Positions 25,621 through 35,044 of a stretch of DNA of 39,288 nt are shown in pieces. The stretch comes from Desulfobacteraceae bacterium (GTDB taxonomy: Bacteria > Desulfobacterota > Desulfobacteria > Desulfobacterales > JAABTS01). Both the position numbers and the translations under genes were made by a program. Within the stretch, counting starts at the first letter, position 1. Each line of letters starts with the position of its first letter. The notes below the pieces were generated by a model, which searched no databases, was not told where the DNA came from, and was given only the letters and a program-made list of their open reading frames with translations. Where the stretch lies: assembly GCA_011389735.1 (NCBI GenBank), contig JAABTS010000038.1:1-39288 (forward strand), written 5' to 3'.

Positions 25621-26367
25621 ATGAAACCATTCGACAAAATCCATATTAAAATTTTTATATGCATAATGGCCGGACTTTATTTTTCGCTGTCCCTGATGTG
25701 CTGCAAGGCCGAATCCGTAAGTTCGGAAAATTACACTGCAAAGCGTGAAGCCATGGTAAGCCGGCAGATTGCGGCCAGAGGCGTAAACGATCCGAAAGTA
25801 CTTGAAGCCATGCGAAAGGTGGAGCGGCATAAGTTCGTTCCGGAAAAACACCGGCCGCGGGCCTATAATGACCATCCCTTGCCTATCGGTGACGGCCAGA
25901 CGATTTCCCAGCCATATATCGTGGCGCTGATGACCGATGCATTGGAACTGGACGGATCTGAAAAAATACTGGAAATCGGAACCGGTTCCGGTTATCAGGC
26001 GGCCGTGCTGGCTGAAATCTGTAAACATGTGTACACTATCGAAATTGTTGAAAGCCTGGGAAAGAGGGCTGAGAAAACCCTGTCCGAGCTGGGATACGAC
26101 AATATAAGCGTAAAAATCGGAGACGGATATAAAGGATGGAAGGCGCACAGTCCTTTTGACGCGATTATCGTCACCTGCGCGCCGGCCAGGATTCCCGAAC
26201 CGCTGAAGCGACAACTGGCCGAAGGCGGAAGGATGATCATTCCGGTCGGCGAATCTTATGCTCAGGAACTGGTGTTGCTTACCAAAATAAAGGGAAAAGT
26301 GAAAAAACAGTCTATTACGCCGGTCAGATTCGTTCCCATGGTCGGAAAAGACGGGACAACCTATTAA
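25621..26367 (+). CDS. pcm: Protein-L-isoaspartate O-methyltransferase with N-terminal export signal or anchor
   Basis: A 248-residue PCMT, which methylates isoaspartyl residues in damaged proteins with S-adenosylmethionine to start repair. Motif I LEIGTGSGYQ is at 117-126, preceded by the conserved DGQTISQPYIVALMTDAL, and FDAIIVTCAPARIPEPL follows. Unlike the classical cytosolic enzyme, it begins with about 30 extra residues: basic start, hydrophobic core, then LMCCKAES. This looks like a signal peptide or signal anchor; the Cys pair does not make a canonical lipobox. The domain would then work outside the cytoplasm, where S-adenosylmethionine supply is a puzzle. A strong GGAAGAGAGG lies upstream of the ATG. 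Confidence 0.9.
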   Translation: MKPFDKIHIKIFICIMAGLYFSLSLMCCKAESVSSENYTAKREAMVSRQIAARGVNDPKVLEAMRKVERHKFVPEKHRPRAYNDHPLPIGDGQTISQPYIVALMTDALELDGSEKILEIGTGSGYQAAVLAEICKHVYTIEIVESLGKRAEKTLSELGYDNISVKIGDGYKGWKAHSPFDAIIVTCAPARIPEPLKRQLAEGGRMIIPVGESYAQELVLLTKIKGKVKKQSITPVRFVPMVGKDGTTY

Positions 26368-26392
26368 CAATTTCATTTAAATCAAGAGACTT

Positions 26393-28267
26393 ATGCTTCA
26401 AATCGAAAACATTGAAAAAAGCTTCGGCGCTCAGACGCTGTTTGAAAATATTCAGTTCCGGATTAACAAGGGAGAACGGGTCGGACTGGTGGGCCGTAAC
26501 GGACACGGCAAAACAACCCTGTTTAAAATCATTATGGGCGCTGAAGCGCCGGATTCCGGCAATGTCGTCGTTCCGAAGGGTTACCGAATCGGCCATGTCA
26601 GCCAGCATCTTGAATTCACAAAAGATACGATTATCGAAGAAGCGATTCTTGGCTTGCCGGAACACAGGGACGATCAGTCCTGGAAGGCTGAAAAAATTCT
26701 GTCGGGTCTTGGTTTCACCGAAAACGATATGCAAAGATCCCCTTACGAGTTTTCAGGCGGATACCAGGTTCGGCTGAATCTTTCCAAGATTCTTGTTGCG
26801 GAACCGGATCTTCTGTTACTGGACGAACCCACCAACTATCTCGATATTACGTCCATTCGATGGGTGACTCGATTTTTAAAGGACTGGCCCAACGAATTGA
26901 TGTTGATCACCCATGACCGGGGTTTTATGGACAACGTGGTCACCCATGTCATTGGAATTCATCGAAAAACCTGCAAAAAGATACAAGGAAATACGGAAAA
27001 ATTCTATACCCAGATCGCCCAGGAAGAAGAAATCCACGAAAAAACGAGGATCAACGACGAAAAGCGGCGAAAAGAAATCAATCAGTTTATAACGCGGTTT
27101 CGAGCCAAGGCGCGGCTGGCCAATTTAGTCCAGTCCCGGATTAAAATGGTGGAAAGAATGGGAAAACGGGAAAAATTGGACAATATTCAAACTCTCGATT
27201 TTTCATTCAGAAACAAACCCTTTAACGGAAAATACGTTACAATCCTGGAACATGTGTCCTTTGGTTACGATTCGGGGCCGGCCTTGATCGAGGATTTAAA
27301 CTGCACGGTGTTTCCCGGAGACCGAATCTGTATTGTGGGTAAAAACGGAAAAGGGAAAACCACGCTGATTAAATTACTGGGAGGCCGTCTTCCATGTAAT
27401 CGGGGCCGAATCAATATGCACCAGAATGTGTGTTCCGGCTTTTACGAACAGACCAATGTGGAAAGCCTGGTTCCGACCCGGACCGTGGAAGAGGAAATTC
27501 TATACACGTCCGAGGATGTGGATCGTCAGAAGGCGAGGAATATCTGCGGGGCCATGATGTTTGAAGGCGATTCGGCGTTGAAACGGATTTCGGTTTTATC
27601 CGGAGGAGAAAAAAGCCGGGTGATGCTGGGCAAGATTCTTGCCGAACCGGTCAACCTGCTTCTTCTGGACGAACCCACAAACCACCTGGATATGGAATCC
27701 TGCGACGCGCTTTTGACTGCGATAGACCATTTTGACGGCGCTGTGGTTATGGCGACTCATAATGAAATGTTCCTTCACGCCGTAGCCGAACGGCTTCTGG
27801 TCTTCGATGACGAGGGGATATCCGTATTTGAAGGATCTTACCGGGATTTTCTGGATAAAGGCGGTTGGGAAGATGATTCCGAAAATCCCGGAGATGGAGA
27901 AAAATCCGGGTCCCGGCCTGAAACGAAGCCGAAACGGGATCGTAAGGAATTGAAGCGTCTCAGATCGGAATTGATCGGCGAACGTTCCAAAATCATAAAA
28001 CCGATTGAACGAAAAATCGAACAAACCGAATCCGATATTGAAAAATTCGAAAATCTGCTCGAACAATTGAATACGGAAATGCAACGTGCGGCGGAACAAA
28101 AAGACGGTTCCAAAATTACGGAAATATCCCAGTCGATCCATCAATACCAGGCCCAAATCGACGAATTGTTTGAACATTTGGAAGGCTTTATATCATCGTT
28201 GGAAACCAAGACTGCGCATTTCGAGGACAGATTAAAAGCACTTGAATTGGAAGCCGAAGTGGATTAA
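26393..28267 (+). CDS. ABC-F family ATPase
   Basis: A 624-residue protein with two ABC ATPase domains and no membrane part. Domain 1: Walker A GRNGHGKTT (34-42), signature FSGGYQVRLNLSK, Walker B LLLLDEPTNYLD. Domain 2: GKNGKGKTT, LSGGEKSRVMLGK, LLLLDEPTNHLD. The linker carries RFRAKARLANLVQSRIKMVE, the arm that in ABC-F proteins enters the ribosomal E site, and the C-terminus is a coiled coil of about 110 residues, as in Uup and YheS. These factors relieve stalled translation or assist ribosome function. It follows pcm by 25 bases and precedes the DUF166 gene by 16, in one transcription unit. Confidence 0.94.
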   Translation: MLQIENIEKSFGAQTLFENIQFRINKGERVGLVGRNGHGKTTLFKIIMGAEAPDSGNVVVPKGYRIGHVSQHLEFTKDTIIEEAILGLPEHRDDQSWKAEKILSGLGFTENDMQRSPYEFSGGYQVRLNLSKILVAEPDLLLLDEPTNYLDITSIRWVTRFLKDWPNELMLITHDRGFMDNVVTHVIGIHRKTCKKIQGNTEKFYTQIAQEEEIHEKTRINDEKRRKEINQFITRFRAKARLANLVQSRIKMVERMGKREKLDNIQTLDFSFRNKPFNGKYVTILEHVSFGYDSGPALIEDLNCTVFPGDRICIVGKNGKGKTTLIKLLGGRLPCNRGRINMHQNVCSGFYEQTNVESLVPTRTVEEEILYTSEDVDRQKARNICGAMMFEGDSALKRISVLSGGEKSRVMLGKILAEPVNLLLLDEPTNHLDMESCDALLTAIDHFDGAVVMATHNEMFLHAVAERLLVFDDEGISVFEGSYRDFLDKGGWEDDSENPGDGEKSGSRPETKPKRDRKELKRLRSELIGERSKIIKPIERKIEQTESDIEKFENLLEQLNTEMQRAAEQKDGSKITEISQSIHQYQAQIDELFEHLEGFISSLETKTAHFEDRLKALELEAEVD

Positions 28268-28283
28268 AACGGATAAGAAGACC

Positions 28284-28931
28284 ATGATTCAGCAAAAAAT
28301 CACCGTTTTTCAACAAAACAGGGACGGCGAAAATAAAATCCGGGGGATCAGAGAATACGGCCGGGACGCGATCGTCCTTGACGTTATTTCCATTGACGAT
28401 CCTCTGCCGCCTGTGATCGACGATACGACGCCGTTTATCACGGGGCCGGGCGACACGGATCTGGTGCTCGATTTTTTGAAGCACCCGGATCTTTCAAGCG
28501 ATCTTGCGGTTCAATGCGTCGAAAAGGGAACTCCCATTGTGGCGTCGGGGAAAAAAGTCCGAATCAAAGGGGTTTTTACACCGTTCACCTGATGCGGCCT
28601 GGGGAGGCAGGTCTGCCTCGGTTATTACGGAACCCATTTCGGCGCTCCGGAATTCGACGTAACGGTCGAGAACGGCCGAATCGTCAGGGTCCGGGTGATT
28701 CGAGGCGCTCCCTGCGGCGCCACCTGGCGGGCGGCAGACCGTATCACCGGCCTTGGCGTCGAAAAAGCGATGACACAAATAGGCCTGGAAACGCAATACT
28801 TTTGTTCGGCCGACCCATCGTCGTGGGATCCGATCAGCGGTAAAAGCCCGGTTCATTTTGCCGGCGAGATCCATCAGGCGTCTTTTAAAAAAGCGCTGGC
28901 CCAAAACAGAGGCGCAGGAGGATCTGTTTAA
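28284..28931 (+). CDS. DUF166 family protein, candidate selenoprotein (TGA = Sec103)
   Basis: The frame from the ATG at 28284 (AAGAAG upstream) reads 102 codons, then TGA at 28590-28592, then another 112 codons to TAA at 28929-28931. Both halves belong to one DUF166/COG1810-like protein: LEVISID-type N-terminus (here LDVISIDDPLPPVIDD), TDLVLDFLKHPDLSSDLA, ASGKKVRIKGVFTPFT, Sec103, CGLGRQVCLG, GAPEFDVTVENGRI, IRGAPCGATWRAADRI, YFCSADPSSWDPI, GKSPVHFAGEIHQA. The residue after the TGA is Cys104; other Cys are 78, 111, 144 and 174. As I remember homologues, a Cys-Cys pair stands here, so Sec would replace the first Cys. A SECIS-like hairpin follows at once. The frame after TGA has no other damage. 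DUF166 function is unknown; the Cys set suggests metal or redox chemistry. Confidence 0.82.
28590..28619 (+). promoter_or_regulatory. SECIS element candidate with Sec TGA
   Basis: TGA (28590-28592), 11 bases, then stem GAGGCA (28604-28609), loop GGTC (28610-28613) and stem TGCCTC (28614-28619), a perfect six-pair stem. The apical GCAGGTCTGC is the same as I recall for the E. coli fdhF SECIS bound by SelB, and the distance from TGA to the loop (17 bases here) is nearly the same as there (18). The lower stem is weak, with only G-T pairs possible below the six-pair stem. Confidence 0.8.
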
Positions 28932-28946
28932 CGGATTTGATGATGT

Positions 28947-28975
28947 GGTGGAAAAAAACCGTGTTTCTATATAAT
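28947..28975 (+). promoter_or_regulatory. Weak promoter candidate for the protease gene
   Basis: A perfect -10 box TATAAT stands at 28970-28975, 26 bases before the protease ATG, but the -35 position (28947-28952, GGTGGA) is far from consensus. The metalloprotease gene may have its own promoter here or be read from the unit upstream. Confidence 0.3.
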
Positions 28976-29000
28976 CAACCATTAGCAAAGGAGCTTGACC

Positions 29001-32000
29001 ATGAAAAAACGGTTTCAGATTAAACGCCTGGTTTTTATCACGATTGTGCTGGCGGCGATGGTGTTTGGATTACAACAGGTCGCACCCTGCTTATCGTTCG
29101 CAGCCTCGGAGCCTCCTGCGGGCTCATTGAAATCAAAAGTGTCTCTGCCTGCAAACTTCACGGCGGATCGTTTTCAATTCCGGAAATCGTCCGACCGTAA
29201 TCACGGCCGGATTCAAAAAACCGCCGTGCGGGAAGCCGACAAAGGTCTGACCGGAAACGGCTCCGAATCCATCAACCCGATCAATAAAAAAATCGCTGAT
29301 ATTCTCGACGCCGCCTGTCGGGACAGCGTCAGAATCACTTCCCGCCAGCGAAAACTGCTCAGATCTTCGGCCGATTCAGATCCTTCCGAACCTCTCAGGG
29401 TGCTATTCGATCGCACCCACTCGGTTCCATTTTATATGAAACTGGGCGAACCCAAAACAGGCTCCCCCAAAACAGCGAGAAGCGCCGCTCAGCTCAGAAA
29501 AGCGGCTGGAAATTTCCTTCGCACAAATAAAACCCTTTTTAAAATCAATGACTCGGACTCTGAATTCAGTCTTGCAAAGGAACAAACCGACTCAACCGGA
29601 GTCACCCATCTACGATATCAGCAGACCTGCCGGGGCGTCCCTATATGGGGGCGGGAAGTTTCGGTTCATGCGGATACGGCCGGCGATGTTTTTCTATATT
29701 CCGGAAACCCTCTGCCAAGCCCCAAAACACCGGTGGAAAATCCGGCGTTGACAGCCCCGGAAGCCGCACAAGCCGCATTGAGACATCTGAACATCGATGA
29801 ATCCGGCGATACGGGAACGCCTGAACTTTTCTATTTCAAATCAAGCGACGGAAAACTGTCTCTTGCCTATAAAGTCGATGTGTCCTCCAAAATCGATCAG
29901 GGATGGATCTGCTTTATCGATGCGATGAACGGCGATCTGATTCATCGAATATCCAAAATCCAGAACGAACTAAGAGCCGGTTCCGGGCTGGATTTATCGG
30001 GAGTCAACCGCAGTTTCAACGTTTGGTCCGAAGGCGATTACGATTATATGATCGATCCCAGCATACCTTATAACGATCCTCCCCATTCACCTCTGCCCGA
30101 TATTAAAAATTATGGAGACACTTATGTTCTGGACGCCCGCCACGGAGAGGACAGCGTCTATTTCGTCAGTAAAAACAGATATTCCGGAGACTGGGATCCC
30201 GCCGCCGTCAGCGTCGCATACAATATTAAACGGGTGAACGATTATTATAAAAACACCTTCAACCGGAACGGCATCGACAATCAATATATGAATTATCTGG
30301 TGGTGATCCATCTTTCCAGAAATTATGCGGGCGCCTTTTGGAACGGCAAATTCGTCGTATTAGGAGACGGAGACAACCGCATATTCACTTCACTGGCCGA
30401 TTCGCTGGATGTTCTTGCTCACGAAATCCAGCACGGCGTCACTCAGAACACGGCGGGATTGATTTATGAAAATCAGAGCGGGGCTCTGAACGAGGCCTAT
30501 TCCGATATCATGGCCTGCATGGTCGACCGGGACGATTGGACCGTCGGAGAGGACGTAACCCTTATATCGCCCGGTTATCTCAGAAATCTGATCGATCCGT
30601 CCCTTGCCCCGGACCCGCTCCCGACCACGATGAGTGAATATAAAAACCTCCCGAACACCGAAAAGGGCGATTTCGGCGGCGTTCATATCAATATGAGCAT
30701 TCCCAGCCGGGCGGCCTATTTGATGGCCGATGGTCTCAGCGCCGAAGGTTTGGGCCGGAGCATCGGCCGGGAAAAAACCGAACAAATTTTCTATCACGCG
30801 CTGACTCATTATTTAAAAGCGTCCTCCCAGTTTATCGACGGCAGAATGCTGACGATCGAATCCGCCCGCCAGCTTTACGGATCGGATTCGACTGAAACGG
30901 CGGCGGTTCAGGCGGCCTGGGACGCCGTCGAGGTATACGGTGAAAATATCGGAACGCCCGATGATCAGAAACCGTCCGACGCCGATCCGATTTCCGGAAG
31001 CGACATCATGGCGTATCTCTATCCCCAGGACGGATCCCATAATCCGTCCGGCGAAGATGAAGCCTATGATCTGTATATCCAAAAGATCTCCGAACCGTTC
31101 ACCGGTTACTCCGAGGAGAACGATATCGGGCCGTTGAACCTGGCTCCCGTTCATTATACGCGGCCCGCCGCCGTGACCGAGGGTTATGAAACAATCGTGT
31201 TTTATATCGGAGCGGACAACAATCTGTACGCCGTCAACCTGGACGGTTCCGAACACACTCAAATCACCCGAAGCGGAAATATGCACAGCTTCACGATCTC
31301 ACCGGACGGACTGTATTACGCATACACTTCCGTCTGGACGAACGATAAAAATATCTACGTCGGCAATTTGAACACCAGTCAAGAAACGGCGTATCCGGTC
31401 AAACCCATGACCGACCTGCCGCCTGGAATGGAGGATTATATCAACACAGTCCTTTACGCGGACTCTCTGGCGTTTGATTACACGGGAAGAACCCTGGTCT
31501 TCGACGCTCTGAACTGTATCTCTACGGACAACGACCCCTGCGGTCCGTCGGAAGGCGGCCATCGGTACTGGTCTATCGGTTTTCTGGATGTCGGAACCGG
31601 CGGATTCGAATTTCCTTTTCCGAACCAGAATCCCGACGTGGATATCGCCTATCCGTCGTTTGCTTACAATAACAACTACGTGATCGCGCTGGACGTTATC
31701 GATTATATGGATTTCGTGGACAAAGGCGCTGTCTATTCGTCGGTGTGGACCTTGAACTGGCATAACCAGACCGACGGATACGTCTGCAATCCCAACCTGG
31801 GCCCTGACGATCACCCAGTCTACGGCGTACCCGGTTTTTGGGGAAATGACGACTATATCACCACGCAATCGATCTGGGAAGAAAACGGCGTATTGAATCG
31901 GATTCCCGTTTTAAGCGACTGGTCGGGCGATGAAGGCCGCGCCGAACAAATCAATCGATACGCCGCAGCCATGCCGTTCATGCATCGCGCAGGAAACCGG

Positions 32001-32462
32001 AATTTGTCGGCGGAACTTGATGTAAACCCTTCAGCCATCAATTTCACCGACGTCTCCGTCGGAACTTCCATGCGTCGATCCGTGACATTGAGCAACTCCG
32101 GAGACCGGGATATCAATATCACGAATATTTCTTTAACGGGATCGAGCGAATTTCGTCATAACGGGGTCAATGCGATATTACCCCGGAAAAAAAGCATGTC
32201 CGTAAGCGTTACATATACGCCGACAAGCTCCGGTTCCTCGAGTTCCGCGGAGCTATGGATTGAAAGCGACGCGGATATTCCTCAGAAAACGATTTCGCTG
32301 ACCGGTTCAACCGCTTCAGATTCGCAACCGGAAGAGGATGACGAAGGCGGCGGCGGATGTTTTATTGATTCAGCGGCGTCCGGTTTATACAGGTTTTCGG
32401 ATATTGTTTTTCAGAAGGCCATAAACAGCGCCTTTTTCACTAACGCTCACCAGACGCGGTAA
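29001..32462 (+). CDS. Secreted M4 (thermolysin-type) metalloprotease with propeller, Ig-like and CFI-box tail
   Basis: A 1153-residue secreted zinc protease. Order: signal peptide (about 1-35), FTP/PepSY propeptide (to about 330), M4 catalytic domain with zinc ligands H474 and H478 in HEIQH and E498 in NEAYSD exactly 20 residues on, and catalytic His562 in GGVHINMSIP. Then follow a TolB/PD40-like beta-propeller stretch (ADNNLYAVNLDGSEHTQITR, SFTISPDGLYYAYTS), an Ig-like domain of the ASPM/Hydin type (LDVNPSAINFTDVSVGTS), and a tail GGGGCFIDSAASG resembling the CFI-box C-terminal sorting element. The ATG at 29001 has AAGGAG upstream. It degrades proteins outside the cell. The sensor kinase 5 bases downstream may be co-expressed. 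Confidence 0.93.
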   Translation: MKKRFQIKRLVFITIVLAAMVFGLQQVAPCLSFAASEPPAGSLKSKVSLPANFTADRFQFRKSSDRNHGRIQKTAVREADKGLTGNGSESINPINKKIADILDAACRDSVRITSRQRKLLRSSADSDPSEPLRVLFDRTHSVPFYMKLGEPKTGSPKTARSAAQLRKAAGNFLRTNKTLFKINDSDSEFSLAKEQTDSTGVTHLRYQQTCRGVPIWGREVSVHADTAGDVFLYSGNPLPSPKTPVENPALTAPEAAQAALRHLNIDESGDTGTPELFYFKSSDGKLSLAYKVDVSSKIDQGWICFIDAMNGDLIHRISKIQNELRAGSGLDLSGVNRSFNVWSEGDYDYMIDPSIPYNDPPHSPLPDIKNYGDTYVLDARHGEDSVYFVSKNRYSGDWDPAAVSVAYNIKRVNDYYKNTFNRNGIDNQYMNYLVVIHLSRNYAGAFWNGKFVVLGDGDNRIFTSLADSLDVLAHEIQHGVTQNTAGLIYENQSGALNEAYSDIMACMVDRDDWTVGEDVTLISPGYLRNLIDPSLAPDPLPTTMSEYKNLPNTEKGDFGGVHINMSIPSRAAYLMADGLSAEGLGRSIGREKTEQIFYHALTHYLKASSQFIDGRMLTIESARQLYGSDSTETAAVQAAWDAVEVYGENIGTPDDQKPSDADPISGSDIMAYLYPQDGSHNPSGEDEAYDLYIQKISEPFTGYSEENDIGPLNLAPVHYTRPAAVTEGYETIVFYIGADNNLYAVNLDGSEHTQITRSGNMHSFTISPDGLYYAYTSVWTNDKNIYVGNLNTSQETAYPVKPMTDLPPGMEDYINTVLYADSLAFDYTGRTLVFDALNCISTDNDPCGPSEGGHRYWSIGFLDVGTGGFEFPFPNQNPDVDIAYPSFAYNNNYVIALDVIDYMDFVDKGAVYSSVWTLNWHNQTDGYVCNPNLGPDDHPVYGVPGFWGNDDYITTQSIWEENGVLNRIPVLSDWSGDEGRAEQINRYAAAMPFMHRAGNRNLSAELDVNPSAINFTDVSVGTSMRRSVTLSNSGDRDINITNISLTGSSEFRHNGVNAILPRKKSMSVSVTYTPTSSGSSSSAELWIESDADIPQKTISLTGSTASDSQPEEDDEGGGGCFIDSAASGLYRFSDIVFQKAINSAFFTNAHQTR

Positions 32463-32467
32463 ACAAA

Positions 32468-35038
32468 ATGCATCCATATACCCTCACGGATCTGATAGAC
32501 ATCGAACATTTGCAAGCGCTGATGGATCTTTTTTACAATGTTGCGGGGTTCGGACACGCCATTAGCGACAAAGACGGAAATATTCTTACGGCTAACGGGT
32601 GGCAGGAAATTTGCACCAATTTCCATCGCGTACATTCAGAAACCAACGTCCGATGCATTGAAAGCGACACCTATATCCACGAAAATCTGGAAAAAGGAAA
32701 ATTCATTCAATATCGATGTAAAAACGGGATGTGGGATATGGCCGCGCCGATCGTCATTGCAAATCAGCATATCGCCACCATATATTACGGACAATTTTTT
32801 TTCGAAGACGAAACCATCGATATCGACTTTTTCATCGATCAGGCGAGACGATACCATTTTGATGAAACATCGTATATTGACGCTCTGAAACGGGTTCCCA
32901 TCATCACCCGGAAAAAAGCCGATGAAATAATGGCGTTTTACACCGGATTCGTTGAATTTTTAGGCAATCTGGGGCTTTCGCGGATTCATCAACTGGAAAC
33001 GGAAAAAGCATTGAGAAAAAGCGAAAACCAGTACAGGGAACTCGTTCAAAGCGCCAATAGCGCCATTCTCAGGATGGACACCGAAAGCCGGATCACTTTT
33101 TTTAACATTTTCGCTCAAAAACTGTTCGGGTATACGGAAGAAGAGGTTAAAGGGAAAAGCGTTATCGGAACGATTGTTCCCAAATTCGATTCCAGCGGCA
33201 TAAACTTGAAATCCGTTATGGACGACATTTGCAAAAACCCGACGGATTATGTCAACACCGAAAATGAAAATATTTCAAAAACCGGCGATCGTTTGTGGAT
33301 GTCCTGGACCAACAAGGCGATTCCGGATGAATCCGGTAAAATAAAAGAAATTTTATGTGTCGGGAACGATGTCACCAGGCGGAAAACAGCCGAAGAGGCT
33401 CTGAAATTGAGCGAGGATTTTCATCGAAGTCTTTTCGAAGATTCGCCAACGCCCATGTTCATGCAGGATTTCAACCAAATTGGAAAAATGGTTGAAGAAT
33501 TGAAATCCAGTGGAATTACCAATATTAAATCCTACCTGAATTCGAACCCCGCGGAAACGGACCGGCTGGCGAAAGCCGTTGTATTGACAAAGTTGAATCG
33601 GGCCGCGTTGAAATTGTATAAAGCCGAATCATGCGAAATCCCCCTCCAAAACCTGGATCAAATTCTCATTCCCGGCGAACGTTCTCATTTTATCGATCAG
33701 ATCGAAACGTTCTCTAAAGGAGGGAACTGGTACGAATACGAGGCGCGAAACAGAACGTTGAAAGGCGATATTATATGGGTGATCATACGGAAAACGGTTA
33801 TTCAGGGGAGAAAACGGGATCTTTCACAAATTCTTACAACGGTCGTCGACGTCACGGAACGGAATCTGGCCCAAGCAGAAAGGGCGCGCCTGGAAAGCAG
33901 GCTCAGACAATCCCATAAAATGGAGGCCATCGGCACTCTGGCGGGCGGCGTGGCTCACGATTTCAACAACATTCTCGCCATTATGATCGGCAATACCGAA
34001 CTGGCGTTGGATCATCTGGCCGAGGGGACTCCGGCGGCGGAGCATCTCAACGAGGTGGTCAACGCCGGATTGCGGGCAAGGGACGTTATCGGTCAACTGG
34101 TCGGGTTCAGCAGGAAAAACGAACAAAAAATGAAAATCATCAACATTGAAACCATCATCCACGATTCCATAAGACTGATGCGCTCCCTGCTTCCGAAACA
34201 GATTGAAATCAGCGTTCGGGTCAAACCGGATCTAAAGCCGGTGCTTGCGGACGCGACGCAAATACACCAGATTATGATGAATTTATGCACCAATGCATCC
34301 CACGCCATGAAGGCGTCCGGCGGCGAACTGGATATCACGCTTTCCAATAAACGCATCACCGAGGAAAACGCCGCCGAGTACGGCGATCCGGCGCCGGGCG
34401 AATTCGTCGAATTGATTGTCAGAGACACCGGTCATGGGATCGATCCGGCGATTATCGATAAAATTTTCGATCCGTATTTCACCACCAAGGAATTCGGGGA
34501 AGGCACGGGAATGGGGCTGACCGTGGTTCACGGGGTAATCAAAAATCACGGCGGCGGCGTATCGGTGAAAAGTAAAACAGGTTCAGGAACGGCGTTTCAC
34601 ATCCTTTTTCAGGCGGCCGCGGAACGTATGTTCAAAGAAAAACATGACGAATCACCGCCGCCAACCGGAACGGAAACCATTTTATTGATCGATGATGAAG
34701 AATCCATTGTCAAATCAGGCAAAGATACGCTTGAAGGGCTTGGATATACAGTTCACGGCTTCTCAAATCCGATCCGGGCCATCGAACACTTTAAATCGGA
34801 CCCGAACCGGTTCGATCTTGTCATTACGGATATGGCCATGCCCAAAATAACCGGAGATATTCTCAGCGAAAAACTGCTCCATATCAAACCGGATGCGCGA
34901 ATCATCATCTGTACGGGCTATAGCGGGCGTCTTACCGAAAGCCGCGCAGAACAGCTCGGCATAAAAGCGTTTATCGTAAAACCGATGCTGAAAAGCGAAC
35001 TGGCGACGGCTATCAGGCAGGCGATAGATCAGGAATGA
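32468..35038 (+). CDS. Hybrid histidine kinase with PocR sensor, two PAS domains and receiver
   Basis: An 856-residue cytoplasmic sensor kinase. It starts with a PocR-type ligand-binding domain (about 8-180) with C49, C63 and C84, then PAS domains (about 190-315 and 325-470), a HisKA phosphoacceptor with H497 in AGGVAHDFNNIL, an HATPase (DTGHGIDP, GTGMGLTVVHG), and a C-terminal receiver with phosphate-accepting D788 in ITDMAMP. No membrane segment. PocR domains bind small molecules such as hydrocarbon derivatives, or sense redox through the Cys; the ligand here is unknown. There is no ribosome site before the ATG at 32468, five bases after the protease stop, so translation may be coupled. Confidence 0.94.
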   Translation: MHPYTLTDLIDIEHLQALMDLFYNVAGFGHAISDKDGNILTANGWQEICTNFHRVHSETNVRCIESDTYIHENLEKGKFIQYRCKNGMWDMAAPIVIANQHIATIYYGQFFFEDETIDIDFFIDQARRYHFDETSYIDALKRVPIITRKKADEIMAFYTGFVEFLGNLGLSRIHQLETEKALRKSENQYRELVQSANSAILRMDTESRITFFNIFAQKLFGYTEEEVKGKSVIGTIVPKFDSSGINLKSVMDDICKNPTDYVNTENENISKTGDRLWMSWTNKAIPDESGKIKEILCVGNDVTRRKTAEEALKLSEDFHRSLFEDSPTPMFMQDFNQIGKMVEELKSSGITNIKSYLNSNPAETDRLAKAVVLTKLNRAALKLYKAESCEIPLQNLDQILIPGERSHFIDQIETFSKGGNWYEYEARNRTLKGDIIWVIIRKTVIQGRKRDLSQILTTVVDVTERNLAQAERARLESRLRQSHKMEAIGTLAGGVAHDFNNILAIMIGNTELALDHLAEGTPAAEHLNEVVNAGLRARDVIGQLVGFSRKNEQKMKIINIETIIHDSIRLMRSLLPKQIEISVRVKPDLKPVLADATQIHQIMMNLCTNASHAMKASGGELDITLSNKRITEENAAEYGDPAPGEFVELIVRDTGHGIDPAIIDKIFDPYFTTKEFGEGTGMGLTVVHGVIKNHGGGVSVKSKTGSGTAFHILFQAAAERMFKEKHDESPPPTGTETILLIDDEESIVKSGKDTLEGLGYTVHGFSNPIRAIEHFKSDPNRFDLVITDMAMPKITGDILSEKLLHIKPDARIIICTGYSGRLTESRAEQLGIKAFIVKPMLKSELATAIRQAIDQE

Positions 35039-35044
35039 AACATC

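Noticed and set aside
28590-28592. TGA as an ordinary stop or as a sign of a pseudogene
   Set aside because: The downstream frame is fully preserved, continues the same family, and is followed by a SECIS-like hairpin; recoding explains all this better.
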